Shown in pieces: positions 25,884 to 33,548 of a DNA stretch of 64,000 nucleotides. The position numbers and the translations under genes are program-made. The stretch lies in the NCBI RefSeq assembly GCF_000739015.1, contig NZ_JPUG01000055.1, forward strand, positions 17,838 through 81,837, read 5' to 3'. The first letter of the stretch is position 1; every line of letters starts with the position of its first letter. The notes under the pieces were generated by a model. The model was not told the DNA's origin, searched no databases, and saw only the letters and a program-made list of their open reading frames with translations. The DNA comes from Microvirga sp. BSC39 (GTDB taxonomy: Bacteria; Pseudomonadota; Alphaproteobacteria; Rhizobiales; Beijerinckiaceae).

Positions 25884-26594
25884 TCAAGGTTTGCCGTCCC
25901 GCGTTGTGAAACGCTCCGCAGCCCACATTGCAGCTTGGGTACGATTAGCAGCGCCTATCTTGCGCAGGATGGCTTTGACGTGAACCTTGATCGTTGCCTC
26001 AGTAACATCAAGCTTCTTCGCGATGACCTTGTTGGGCTCACCCCGCATCAGGCAGCGCAGTATCTCGGCCTCTCGGTTTGAAAGCTTGTGCATCCCCGGA
26101 TCAACCGGCAATGGCTCTGCCATAGGGCTGTCTTGATCCGGCTTAGCGCCCGAAGTAATCTGGCTGAGCATCGGACGAAGCAACGCCCCCGGCAACAGCT
26201 TTTCGCCCATCATGATCAACTCAAGTGATTTGATCAGAACCTCACGATCAATCGTGGATAGACAGAAGCCATCAACCCCCGCGCCGAACCCGAGTCGAAC
26301 GAAGCTAACATCGAAGTGACTAGCAACCATGACCACCCGAGCATTGGGCTGCTGCATCTTCAATCGCTTGATGATCTCAAGCGTGTTCTCCGAAGAGTTG
26401 CTGGCATCGACGATGAACAGATCAGGTTGCGTATGAAGGCGGGGTTGCCGAGGTGATGGCTGATCAAACCCGCCCTCGGATATGGCGAAGCGGGTATTGG
26501 CTAGGAGAGCTTCGAGTCCTGTAGAAAGCAACCGGTTGTTGCAGATCAGAATGGTGACAAACTCTTTGCGATCTTTAGTAGCGTCGCCAGACAT
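25884..26594 (-). CDS. LuxR-type response regulator with atypical receiver
   Basis: A 236-residue protein with an N-terminal receiver-like domain (about 13-130) and a LuxR/GerE helix-turn-helix (about 165-225; L-S-N-R-E-A-E-I-L-R-C-L, V-T-E-A-T-I-K-V-H-V-K-A-I-L-R-K-I). A phospho-acceptor-like Asp is present in L-F-I-V-D-A-S, but the usual acidic pair after strand 1 is replaced by Cys-Asn-Asn (I-L-I-C-N-N), so phosphorylation may be weak or absent. No sensor kinase is adjacent. The target genes are unknown. Confidence 0.82.
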   Translation of the reverse strand: MSGDATKDRKEFVTILICNNRLLSTGLEALLANTRFAISEGGFDQPSPRQPRLHTQPDLFIVDASNSSENTLEIIKRLKMQQPNARVVMVASHFDVSFVRLGFGAGVDGFCLSTIDREVLIKSLELIMMGEKLLPGALLRPMLSQITSGAKPDQDSPMAEPLPVDPGMHKLSNREAEILRCLMRGEPNKVIAKKLDVTEATIKVHVKAILRKIGAANRTQAAMWAAERFTTRDGKP

Positions 26595-26764
26595 TTACCG
26601 GTCTATCCCTGTACGCAGAACAAAACCTTGTTCTTCGGAACATCAAGGATGGGCGGGGAATAGCGCAGAGTAAGCAGTGCATAAGGATAGTAATCCTAAG
26701 GGGTGCTCTCTGCATCAGAAGAGCCATAGGCCCATCGAGTTGCCCCGGTGTTCCGGTGGCCTTG

Positions 26765-27040
26765 TCATTCTTTAGGCGGCTGTGTCGAGGTGCCGGTTTG
26801 GTCAGGTTCCTCAAGCACACTTGCTTCAGGCGTGAGCACAACGTCCTCCTTTCGTAGTCCCTCGCCCGGAACCTCAACAATCTTACAGTCCTTCAGAACT
26901 GCGTTCTGCATGTCGAGGTTCGACGCCTGTTCCAGGCAATCATCATAGCTTGGAAACAGCCTATCCCAAGCCTGGGCGGTATGTTGTTCCGTAGGGTTTG
27001 CGCTGCTGAGGATGAGGATCAAAACGTACTTCACGGCCAT
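26765..27040 (-). CDS. Small protein, hypothetical
   Basis: A 91-residue protein starting MAVKYVLILILSS, a short hydrophobic N-terminus that may be a signal or anchor. Then follow A-W-D-R-L-F-P-S-Y-D-D-C-L-E-Q-A and an acidic Thr/Pro-rich tail. Two Cys residues could pair outside the cytosol. GGAGGGG lies about 9 nt before the ATG, a strong SD. Family unknown. Confidence 0.65.
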   Translation of the reverse strand: MAVKYVLILILSSANPTEQHTAQAWDRLFPSYDDCLEQASNLDMQNAVLKDCKIVEVPGEGLRKEDVVLTPEASVLEEPDQTGTSTQPPKE

Positions 27041-27284
27041 GGGTGCACCCCTCCGACCTATGGAGGGTAAACTCGCCAGTGGCGATGCCGTTCACAAAGC
27101 CGAGCCTAACAGATCAACCATTGTGAGAGGACGCGCCACGATAGGGCTCCTTCGAAGCTAAAGTGTCGTTCCAATGCGCCACCACCTTCTCGAAGCGCAG
27201 CCGCCGTTTGGCTCATTCCGAGTACCTTCAGATCCCCGAACGATGATCGGCTAAAACAATTTTGCGCTGGACTTCCAGGTACGA

Positions 27285-27509
27285 TCACCGCCCCCACGGC
27301 CACTCTGGGTCACTCTTCCGACGAAACAGACGCCGTGCCTCCCCCGACAAGCTGAGTACATTTCTAGGAAGAGGCGGCTGCATGAGCTTGGGGCCACGCC
27401 GATCCTCCCGCTTGTACGAGCGCAATTCCTCGCCAGTGAGCTTGGACAGACCCTCGGTGGCTATCCGGTGACGCAACTCCTGTAAGGTCGTTTCAGGATC
27501 GGCGGGCAT
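27285..27509 (-). CDS. Small hydrophilic protein, hypothetical
   Basis: A 74-residue protein with T-L-Q-E-L-R-H-R-I-A-T-E-G-L-S-K-L-T-G-E-E-L, a pattern of two short helices, then a basic tail ending W-P-W-G-R. It looks protein-like, but the SD is weak. No known domain and no partner. Confidence 0.45.
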   Translation of the reverse strand: MPADPETTLQELRHRIATEGLSKLTGEELRSYKREDRRGPKLMQPPLPRNVLSLSGEARRLFRRKSDPEWPWGR

Positions 27510-27736
27510 GGCTGGTCCCGCAGCCGGTAGAGCACGGAATCCAAGTCATCGCTCAAGGGCAGGGGAGGTTCCGATCCGTGCCCTACCCAAGAAGAAGGAC
27601 AGACGGAGTTGAGTGGAGTTGCAGGAGTAGAAGGCGGAAGTTTGGGCAGAGGGTGAAAGCCAAAATGCTGCTCCATTGGTGCTCTACCTGGGAGAGCACT
27701 GTCCCAGAGTGAGGAACATCAGCGGAGGTCGGTTCG

Positions 27737-27904
27737 ATGCTAAAGCCCTTCTCGCGATACCTTACGGCTGTCGAGGAACACCTTCCCTCCGAGCACCACC
27801 CCCTTCTGCGGAATGGCCTCTATCTGGCGCTCTTGGACTGGTACACCGATGGCATCGAACCCATGGAAGCTGCGGCTCGGATCAGACATGCGGTGACAGG
27901 ATAA
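27737..27904 (+). CDS. 55-residue hypothetical protein
   Basis: An ATG at 27737 preceded by GGAGG with 8 nt spacing opens a 55-codon frame ending in TAA. The product is helical and compact (R-Y-L-T-A-V-E-E-H-L, L-L-R-N-G-L-Y-L-A-L-L-D-W-Y, P-M-E-A-A-A-R-I-R-H-A-V-T-G), with codon use like its neighbours. No family is recognised. Its shortness makes it easy to miss. Confidence 0.55.
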   Translation: MLKPFSRYLTAVEEHLPSEHHPLLRNGLYLALLDWYTDGIEPMEAAARIRHAVTG

Positions 27905-27968
27905 GTTCGGCAACCGAGCACCGCGACCACCGTTCTCCCGCAGGATGTGATGTCCCGAGGAAGTGGCC

Positions 27969-28181
27969 ATGACAGGAAACAAGCAGCCCAACCAAGACAC
28001 AGGCTTGGAAAACATGAGTGTTAACAGCAGTCGCCGCAGCGGTGTGCAGGAGGATGGGACCGGCAACCCGGCGCACAAGGACGAAAAACACGATCCAACG
28101 GAGAGTGCCAAGGTGCCGGATCAGCAAATCCCCGTCGAGCAGTCGCCTGAGATCGACGACACCGAAGGTCACCCGACCTGA
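27969..28181 (+). CDS. Small, highly hydrophilic protein, hypothetical
   Basis: A 70-residue protein rich in Asp, Glu, Asn, Gln and Pro, with no hydrophobic core, so probably disordered (stress- or hydrophilin-like by composition only). GAGGAAG precedes the ATG at 27969. It follows the 55-residue gene by 64 nt on the same strand. Confidence 0.5.
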   Translation: MTGNKQPNQDTGLENMSVNSSRRSGVQEDGTGNPAHKDEKHDPTESAKVPDQQIPVEQSPEIDDTEGHPT

Positions 28182-28481
28182 AGTCATTCTCAGCTTTAGA
28201 AGTTGAACCGACCGCTGTCAGCCGTGAAGGTGGATGCTTGGCGCTCGAGCATGCGAATGAGGGGAGGGTATACTTTAGTCGCAGTAGGCCAGTTAAAGCC
28301 GCGCGATCTACTTGCAAATTCTTAACCTATGTTGCAAAAGCAGAACACCCAAGAAAAAAGGCCACTCTTGCGAGCGGCCCGAAGTTTAGGGAGGAAACGC
28401 CCAAGAAGGGCAGCGATAGGACGACGCCAATCGTCATATCGCACTGCAAAAATAGGATCTGCCTGTTCAAACGGCAAGCAC
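28182..28481. other. Intergenic region that may encode a small RNA
   Basis: About 300 bp between the hydrophilic protein gene and a strong terminator hairpin. A 117-codon plus-strand frame crosses it and the hairpin, but it looks unlike a protein. A transcript ending at the terminator is possible. No clear promoter was identified by eye. Confidence 0.3.
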
Positions 28482-28508
28482 AAAAGGGCAGCGCGGCTGC
28501 CCTTTTTT
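28482..28508. terminator. Rho-independent terminator, probably bidirectional
   Basis: AGGGCAGC-GCG-GCTGCCCT is a perfect 8-bp stem with a 3-nt loop, preceded by four A and followed by six T on the plus strand. The opposite strand also ends in a T-run, so it can stop both plus-strand transcripts and the Nudix gene transcript, which ends 68 nt away. Confidence 0.8.
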
Positions 28509-28575
28509 ATAGCTGCTGCTATGCGGCAAGCGCATACAACTTTGAAGCGATAGAGCCTGAGCGCCTACCGGATGC

Positions 28576-28980
28576 TCACAGCACTTGCTGAAAGAATGCT
28601 TCCACCATTCGTGTATGCAGCGGGAAGGCAGTCTCAACAGGCTCGTGGATGACCAGCACTTCCGAGACCTCGGCATCGTGGGTGAATGAACCCTCGTGCT
28701 CGACAGGAGGGCTCTTGCAGAAGAGCAGATTCTGCCGCCGATCTGGCGTGGTTTCCACTTCTACGACCCGGAGCGCGTCAGGGACGATCAAAACGCCCGT
28801 CTCCTCCAGTACCTCCTGCGCACCAGCTTCCTGCCACGTCTGACCAAGCATCTGGTAGCCACCAGGGAGAGCAAGCTTGCCGTACCCCTCGCCGGATAGA
28901 GCGCGTCGGATCATTAGCAAACCGCTCCTGAGGGGGACCAGCACCACCACGACCGTGGGGGTATTTTCATAACGGATCAT
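28576..28980 (-). CDS. Nudix hydrolase with variant Nudix box
   Basis: A 134-residue Nudix-fold protein. The Nudix box at about 41-63 keeps the catalytic E-x-x-E-E core (E-V-L-E-E-T-G), but the first Glu and the Arg of the consensus G-x5-E-x7-R-E are both Gln. It hydrolyses nucleoside-diphosphate-linked compounds in the cytosol if active. GGAGG lies before the ATG at 28980; the frame extends to 29043 without a better start. The substrate is unknown. Confidence 0.8.
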   Translation of the reverse strand: MIRYENTPTVVVVLVPLRSGLLMIRRALSGEGYGKLALPGGYQMLGQTWQEAGAQEVLEETGVLIVPDALRVVEVETTPDRRQNLLFCKSPPVEHEGSFTHDAEVSEVLVIHEPVETAFPLHTRMVEAFFQQVL

Positions 28981-29053
28981 TGCCTCCACCCAGGTGAGAT
29001 TGGACAGGGCAGGGGCTGAGCCTGGGAGGGAGTGAGAATGCAACAGTCCTGCA

Positions 29054-29257
29054 TCAGCCTTTAGACTTCTTCCGCGAGCCAGTCGATGCTTTCTTCGCTA
29101 ACCGAGACTTACCGGTAGGGCGCGCTGCGGGTTTCGTCATCTCGTTCAGCATCGCCCTCTGCTGACGGTGCATTTCCGCCGTCCAAAGGCCACGGGCGGC
29201 ACCGGCCCAGGTGTTTGCTGCACTCAGCCAGAGGCTCAGCCACGGGTTCTTCGCCAT
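29054..29257 (-). CDS. Small basic protein, hypothetical
   Basis: A 67-residue protein starting MAKNPWLSLWLSAANTWAGAARGLW: an amphipathic helix rich in Trp, Ala and Ser, followed by a Lys/Arg/Ser-rich tail (S-R-K-K-S-K-G). This layout recurs in small rhizobial proteins of unknown role, perhaps membrane- or granule-associated. It lies between the Nudix gene and the four-Cys microprotein, all on the minus strand. Confidence 0.6.
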   Translation of the reverse strand: MAKNPWLSLWLSAANTWAGAARGLWTAEMHRQQRAMLNEMTKPAARPTGKSRLAKKASTGSRKKSKG

Positions 29258-29272
29258 CTGAATGCCCCCTGC

Positions 29273-29437
29273 TCAGATGCTCCCAGCACTCTGGCCATCA
29301 CTTGGATTGATCTCATCACTGAGGTCACCCTTCAGGGCCACCTCGCAGCGGTCCACGTGGCTCATGGCTCGTTGGCGCATCTCCTGTACATCGTGACAGG
29401 GGTCTTGTACGTCCTGCTGGCAGAACTGGCAGATCAT
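29273..29437 (-). CDS. 54-residue four-Cys microprotein (possible zinc-binding)
   Basis: An ATG at 29437 opens a 54-codon frame: M-I-C-Q-F-C-Q-Q-D-V-Q-D-P-C-H-D-V-Q-E-M-R..., then S-H-V-D-R-C-E-V-A-L. The pattern C3-x2-C6-x7-C14-H15-x11-H27-x3-C31 looks like a small zinc site. The first helix and Cys spacing look conserved-type rather than random, and codon use is normal. It ends 15 nt before the next minus-strand gene, so they may be cotranscribed. Function unknown. Confidence 0.6.
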   Translation of the reverse strand: MICQFCQQDVQDPCHDVQEMRQRAMSHVDRCEVALKGDLSDEINPSDGQSAGSI

Positions 29438-29548
29438 CGGCTTGGCCTCTCTGCTGGCGTAGGTTGTGTTTGGCCAACAAAGGTACAGGGCTTGGGTTCC
29501 CGCTGTTCCCTCAGCGCCTCCCGCCTGGGATAACCTTGAACCTCCGCA

Positions 29549-29821
29549 TCATCGGCGGGAGGTCCGGGGGAGGACGGCTGATCGCATCCAGATCTGTGAA
29601 CCGAGCCTTGCACCTGGGATCATACTCGCCTGGAGGTCGCTCCCACGGGAGGGACTTTCTAGGCAGTCGAAGGCGATCTGGTCGATCAGATCACATAGCT
29701 GGATGTCCGCTCCGAACTTCTCGGCAAGCCGAGCCAGCCGATAATGCCCCTTGCGGTGAGGACAAAGGGGACAATCAATCCGGACGATCACCCATGGAAA
29801 ATCGCTCAGCCGTTCGACCAT
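29549..29821 (-). CDS. Small protein with C-P-L-C motif, hypothetical
   Basis: A 90-residue protein with I-D-C-P-L-C-P-H-R-K-G-H-Y-R-L-A-R-L-A-E-K-F-G-A-D-I, a zinc-ribbon-like turn followed by a helix. This resembles short rhizobial proteins of unknown function. A third Cys in L-C-D-L-I and a fourth in F-D-C-L-E could complete the metal site. The C-terminal third looks less conserved. It is followed by the 54-residue microprotein on the same strand. Confidence 0.55.
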   Translation of the reverse strand: MVERLSDFPWVIVRIDCPLCPHRKGHYRLARLAEKFGADIQLCDLIDQIAFDCLESPSRGSDLQASMIPGARLGSQIWMRSAVLPRTSRR

Positions 29822-30005
29822 GGAGCCCCACAGGAAGCGACGAAAATAGAACGTATAGAGAACGGGATCGTGGGGCTTCAGTTCGATCTGAAGGAAATCA
29901 AGGGATTCGCGTCATGGGGGAAAGGCGGTATCGGACCTCCGCTACCATAGGCCCAAGGCCTTTTCCGGCATTTTCCTGAGTTCCCGATCAGAGCCGGTAC
30001 CAAGC

Positions 30006-30831
30006 GGTTCCGTCGCATATCCGGAGTAGGGACGCGACAATGGCAGGTCTTCGTTACGCGCTCATGCAGCGAGCCGCTCGAATTGCTCGGCGAGTGACAG
30101 CCGCTGATTGCAGGCATATTTCGCCTGCTGTTTGCGCATCATATGGATCAGCTCGATGCCACCCAGAATCACGCGGGCGCAGGCAATGGATTTGAAGCCG
30201 AGCATGGGGCGCACACGGCGTTTGATGGCGCGATAATCCTGTTCGGTGCGATTATTCAGGTAGGCACTCTGCCGGATCCTGATCGGCTGCAGCTTGCACC
30301 CCGATCTGTCCTGCAGCCGGCTCTCGGCATCACACGACAGGATGGCTTCCCGATTGGTCTGGCTGCCGTCGATGACGATCCGCTCGGGTCGGCCGTGCCG
30401 CTTGAGCGCCTTGCGCAGAAACCGTTTGGCAGCAATGAGGTTCCGTCGTTCGCTGAACCAGAACTCGACCGTGTCGCCATTGCTGTCGATGGCTCGATAG
30501 AGGTATTTCCACTCACCTCGGATTTTGACGTAAGTTTCGTCAACGTGCCACTTGGCAGTGACGGCTCGCTTGCGTGCATTGAAGCGCTTCAGCAATTCGG
30601 GCGAGTAGCGCACAATCCATCTGTGAATGGTCGCGTGATCGACGGAGATCCCCCGCTCGGCCATCATCTCCTCTAGATTTCGGAGGCTGAAGTTGTAAGC
30701 CAGATACCACCGGACGCAGAGCAGGATCACCGACCGGTCAAAATGCCTGCCTTTGAACATCCCTGTCTCCGCTCCTGTGACTATGGTCACCGTAGCTGAA
30801 ACTCTGAAACGAAAAGTTTGCGACGGATTCC
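30006..30831 (-). mobile_element. IS6-family insertion sequence (copy 1)
   Basis: About 826 bp bounded by inverted repeats GGTTCCGTCGCA (30006) and, inward from 30831, GGAATCCGTCGCA. It contains one intact transposase on the minus strand. No 8-bp target duplication is seen. Its right edge abuts a fragment of 3-hydroxybutyrate dehydrogenase. Confidence 0.8.
30062..30760 (-). CDS. IS6-family transposase (copy 1)
   Basis: A 232-residue DDE transposase starting MFKGRHFDRSVILLCVRWYL. HTH-like N-terminus (M-A-E-R-G-I-S-V-D-H-A-T-I-H-R-W), first Asp in H-V-D-E-T-Y-V, second in I-V-I-D-G-S, and the Glu region N-N-R-T-E-Q-D-Y-R-A-I-K-R-R. The frame is intact. The upstream extension to 30925 is out-of-context sequence from the bdhA fragment and is not part of the protein. 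Confidence 0.9.
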   Translation of the reverse strand: MFKGRHFDRSVILLCVRWYLAYNFSLRNLEEMMAERGISVDHATIHRWIVRYSPELLKRFNARKRAVTAKWHVDETYVKIRGEWKYLYRAIDSNGDTVEFWFSERRNLIAAKRFLRKALKRHGRPERIVIDGSQTNREAILSCDAESRLQDRSGCKLQPIRIRQSAYLNNRTEQDYRAIKRRVRPMLGFKSIACARVILGGIELIHMMRKQQAKYACNQRLSLAEQFERLAA

Positions 30832-30947
30832 GTTGGGCTTGCCGAAGCCGTTGACGACCGAGGTTCCCGCAGAGGCGAAGGCGTGAGCAGTGCCGAAACC
30901 AATTCCGCTGGCGATCCCGTGACAAGAGTCACTTTGCCGACCGGCAT
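30832..30947 (-). pseudogene. bdhA: 3-hydroxybutyrate dehydrogenase, N-terminal fragment
   Basis: From an ATG at 30947 the minus strand reads M-P-V-G-K-V-T-L-V-T-G and then, after a one-base frameshift, G-I-A-S-G-I-G-F-G-T-A-H-A-F-A-S-A-G-T-S-V-V-N-G-F-G. This is the Rossmann T-G-x3-G-I-G start of a short-chain dehydrogenase, and V-x-N-G-F-G is typical of BdhA. The IS6 copy cuts it after about 37 codons. The C-terminal half of such a gene lies at 33549-33866. Confidence 0.6.
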
Positions 30948-31122
30948 TCCCCCATGGCCGCGACGGGAGGGGGGACTTCCATGTTCATGATCATTCTCCT
31001 GCGGCAGCTTGATCGGACCCGACTTTTTCAGGCTTATGATGAGCAGGAGCCGCCTCGCACTGAAAGGCCGTCTGGCTTTCGTCTCGATCGCTGGGATTAT
31101 GAAAGCCTGGGTTCCCCACCAG

Positions 31123-32205
31123 CTATGAACTGAGCGTCCGCATATGCCCTGCGATTTGGCGCCATTCGTGCCGCAACGTCCGGGCGCCCAGGAACAACGA
31201 GAGGTGGCCGCATGGGGCGACGGCCGTCCGGATCTGCCGCGGGGGAGTGCCAACCCGGTCATGAACCGAAAGCAGCTGGGGCGGAGGCGTAACGTCGTCA
31301 TCCCGTCCGGCCAGGAGAAACAGCGGCGCTTTGATAGCGGAGAGATCAACCACCCGGCCAAGTGCCCGGAACTCGCCTCGCGCCAGTTCGTTACGCCGGA
31401 ACAGCTGCTCCACGACCTGAAGGTAGAAAGGTCCCGGAAGATTGATGGTCCATTGATGCCACTGCCGGTAGCGCTCGACCAGGTCGTCGCAGATGTCCTC
31501 CCTAACCTGCAGAACCTGTTGAGTTGTCGAAAGATCGGGTGGGGCGGAGCCCCACAAGTCCAGCATACGGGACCCAAGGATCAGCCCGTCGCCAGAATGA
31601 ACCAGACCCTCGAAGATTGCCGGCGCTGTGGCGCGCGTGCCAGCAACAAGACGCGATGGCGCGGCGTCGAGGTCGATGGGCGAGCCCGCCAGCACGAGAC
31701 TGCAGATCATCTCGGGGAACCGTGCTGCGAGCATCAGTGACAGCCATCCCCCCTGACACAGCCCGATCAGGTTCACCTGTCCCCCGAGGTCCTGCACGAC
31801 CACCGCCAGATCGGCCAGATAGCTGTCGATCGAGAGGAAGCGCATCGATGCCGTCGCCGATTTGCTCTCCACGACACATATGCCTGTCAGCCTCTCGGCC
31901 AGCAAACGTTCGACCAGGCTGTGCCCGGGCGCGAGGTCGGCCAGAGTGGCGCCATGCAGCGCAAAGGGCGTCACGACCAGCGTGGGCAAGCCTCCCGGAC
32001 CGTGCGAGAACTCCCGGACCCGGACGGTGGGCAAGTCCAGGCGGATGCTGTGTGGCGTTGTCCAGGCCGGCTCGGGGCCAATGGGTCCGGGTGGGCTCGC
32101 GCTGATGAACACCTGCCTGAGAGCATGCAGGGCAGCCTCGCCCGCGCAGGCGGTCGCAACGACTGGCCACAGCCACGGGTTCCACAGGGGAGGCTCAGCC
32201 TTCAT
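31123..32205 (-). CDS. PhaC-like alpha/beta hydrolase with Cys nucleophile
   Basis: A 360-residue alpha/beta-hydrolase fold protein. The nucleophile elbow is G-L-C-Q-G-G, with Cys in place of Ser as in PHA synthases. The likely acid is in L-A-G-R-D-D-D-V-T-P and the His in P-C-G-H-L-S. It lacks the long N-terminal domain of PhaC, so it is a PHA-related hydrolase or depolymerase-like protein rather than a polymerase. The ATG at 32205 has GAAGG 9 nt upstream. It lies next to patatin and bdhA remnants, all fitting PHA or hydroxybutyrate turnover. Confidence 0.75.
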   Translation of the reverse strand: MKAEPPLWNPWLWPVVATACAGEAALHALRQVFISASPPGPIGPEPAWTTPHSIRLDLPTVRVREFSHGPGGLPTLVVTPFALHGATLADLAPGHSLVERLLAERLTGICVVESKSATASMRFLSIDSYLADLAVVVQDLGGQVNLIGLCQGGWLSLMLAARFPEMICSLVLAGSPIDLDAAPSRLVAGTRATAPAIFEGLVHSGDGLILGSRMLDLWGSAPPDLSTTQQVLQVREDICDDLVERYRQWHQWTINLPGPFYLQVVEQLFRRNELARGEFRALGRVVDLSAIKAPLFLLAGRDDDVTPPPQLLSVHDRVGTPPRQIRTAVAPCGHLSLFLGARTLRHEWRQIAGHMRTLSS

Positions 32206-32275
32206 GGCCACGTGCCTTCATACGGGACGGTCGGGACCGATCCGGCTTCCGACCATGAGCTATTTGTGCCTGCGT

Positions 32276-33538
32276 TCAGGCGGCTGTCATCATCACACCG
32301 GGCCGGGCCTCGTGCAGGATGAAGCCCTCCACCGGATCGAAGTCGCCCGACCAGGGCGCCAGCTCCATAACCCGGCTCGTGTCGGCATAGCCCGCCTCCC
32401 AGCGGCGGCGGATGCCCCGCGGGCTGAAGTCGATGTCCTTGGTGTGGTCGTCGCCCTCGAAGGGCGGCGCCAGCAACCGGACCACGTGCATGCGGGTCAG
32501 GCAGCCATAAGCCGCCAGTTCCCGCACAGCCTCACTTTTCTGTTCCTTCTCCGGCAGCCGGCGCACAAGCTCGGCAATCACATGGCGCAGCCGATGGATC
32601 TGCTTCTGCCGGGCGATATGGCTCACCGCACGGCTGGAATACTGGATGTCCTTCTGCCGGCTCATCACCTGCCAGATCGTGTCCGGCTCGGGTCCCTGCG
32701 GGTTCCAGATGTGGACCGCAAAGATCACCGAGTTTTTCCGCGGGTTGTCGTCGAACACCGCCTCGACCGGCGTGTTCGACAGGATGCCGCCGTCCCAGTA
32801 GAGATCGCCGTCGATGCGCACCGCCGGAAAGGCCGGGGGCAGGGCACCGGACGCCATGACATGGCGCACGTCGAGATCCATGTCGCGGTTGTCGAAGTAG
32901 CGCATCTCACTGGTGCGCACATTGGCCGCTCCCACCGTCAGGCGCGTCTCCCGTCCGTTGATCCGGTCGAAGTCGACGAGCTCGGACAAGGTCCGCGCGA
33001 GAGGCGAGGTGTCGTAGTAGCCGGCGGCCTCTGATCCGAGAGGCACCTGGAGGCCGAGAAAAGCAAGAGGGTTCGGCCTGAAGAAGGCCGGAATGCCATG
33101 GGCGATCGTTGTCAGGTTCGTTGCCAACATTCCCATAGGAGACCAAGCGCCCAGAAGTTCCATCCACGGTTCGTGCTGCATGCGGCTCCAGAACTCCCGG
33201 AGCCGCTCCAGCCGGTCCTCCGGAGCGTTGCCGGCGATCAGGCTGGCGTTGATGGCGCCAATGGAGGTGCCGATGACCCAGTCGGGCTCGACACCGGCCT
33301 CTTGCAGGGCCTGATAGGCTCCAACCTGATAGGCCCCGAGCGCGCCGCCGCCCTGCAGAACAAGCACAATCTGGCCGAGTTCCTTTGGGATCCGGCGCCG
33401 GCGGGCCGGCACGATGTCCGGGAGCCGTTGTTCGGTGATTGCTTCAGGCGCGGTTCCCGTCCGCTCGAGTTCGCTGATCACCGCTTCGTCGGAGCTCTTG
33501 TCCGTTCTGAAGGTATCGGGTGTGACGTGTTTGAGCAT
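32276..33538 (-). CDS. Patatin-like phospholipase with DUF3734
   Basis: A 420-residue protein. The patatin domain shows the oxyanion motif G-G-G-A-L-G-A-Y-Q, the nucleophile in G-T-S-I-G-A-I-N and the Asp in D-G-G-I-L. The C-terminal third (about 290-410) is DUF3734. Such proteins are lipid acyl hydrolases and in this group often follow 3-hydroxybutyrate dehydrogenase. GAGGAGGACGCC precedes the ATG at 33538, and the bdhA remnant ends only 10 nt upstream, so the two formed an operon whose promoter has been removed by the IS6 insertion. Confidence 0.88.
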   Translation of the reverse strand: MLKHVTPDTFRTDKSSDEAVISELERTGTAPEAITEQRLPDIVPARRRRIPKELGQIVLVLQGGGALGAYQVGAYQALQEAGVEPDWVIGTSIGAINASLIAGNAPEDRLERLREFWSRMQHEPWMELLGAWSPMGMLATNLTTIAHGIPAFFRPNPLAFLGLQVPLGSEAAGYYDTSPLARTLSELVDFDRINGRETRLTVGAANVRTSEMRYFDNRDMDLDVRHVMASGALPPAFPAVRIDGDLYWDGGILSNTPVEAVFDDNPRKNSVIFAVHIWNPQGPEPDTIWQVMSRQKDIQYSSRAVSHIARQKQIHRLRHVIAELVRRLPEKEQKSEAVRELAAYGCLTRMHVVRLLAPPFEGDDHTKDIDFSPRGIRRRWEAGYADTSRVMELAPWSGDFDPVEGFILHEARPGVMMTAA

Positions 33539-33548
33539 GGCGTCCTCC

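Noticed and set aside
27461..27676. 71-codon minus-strand frame rich in Pro
   Set aside because: No SD and no fold pattern. It overlaps a better minus-strand candidate at 27285-27509.
28238..28591. 117-codon plus-strand frame through the terminator hairpin
   Set aside because: It reads through a strong rho-independent terminator and has a basic, low-complexity composition without a fold pattern.
30738..31577. 279-codon minus-strand frame across the bdhA fragment and the PhaC-like gene
   Set aside because: It overlaps the PhaC-like hydrolase in a different frame and joins unrelated sequence. The bdhA signal lies only in a short part of it.
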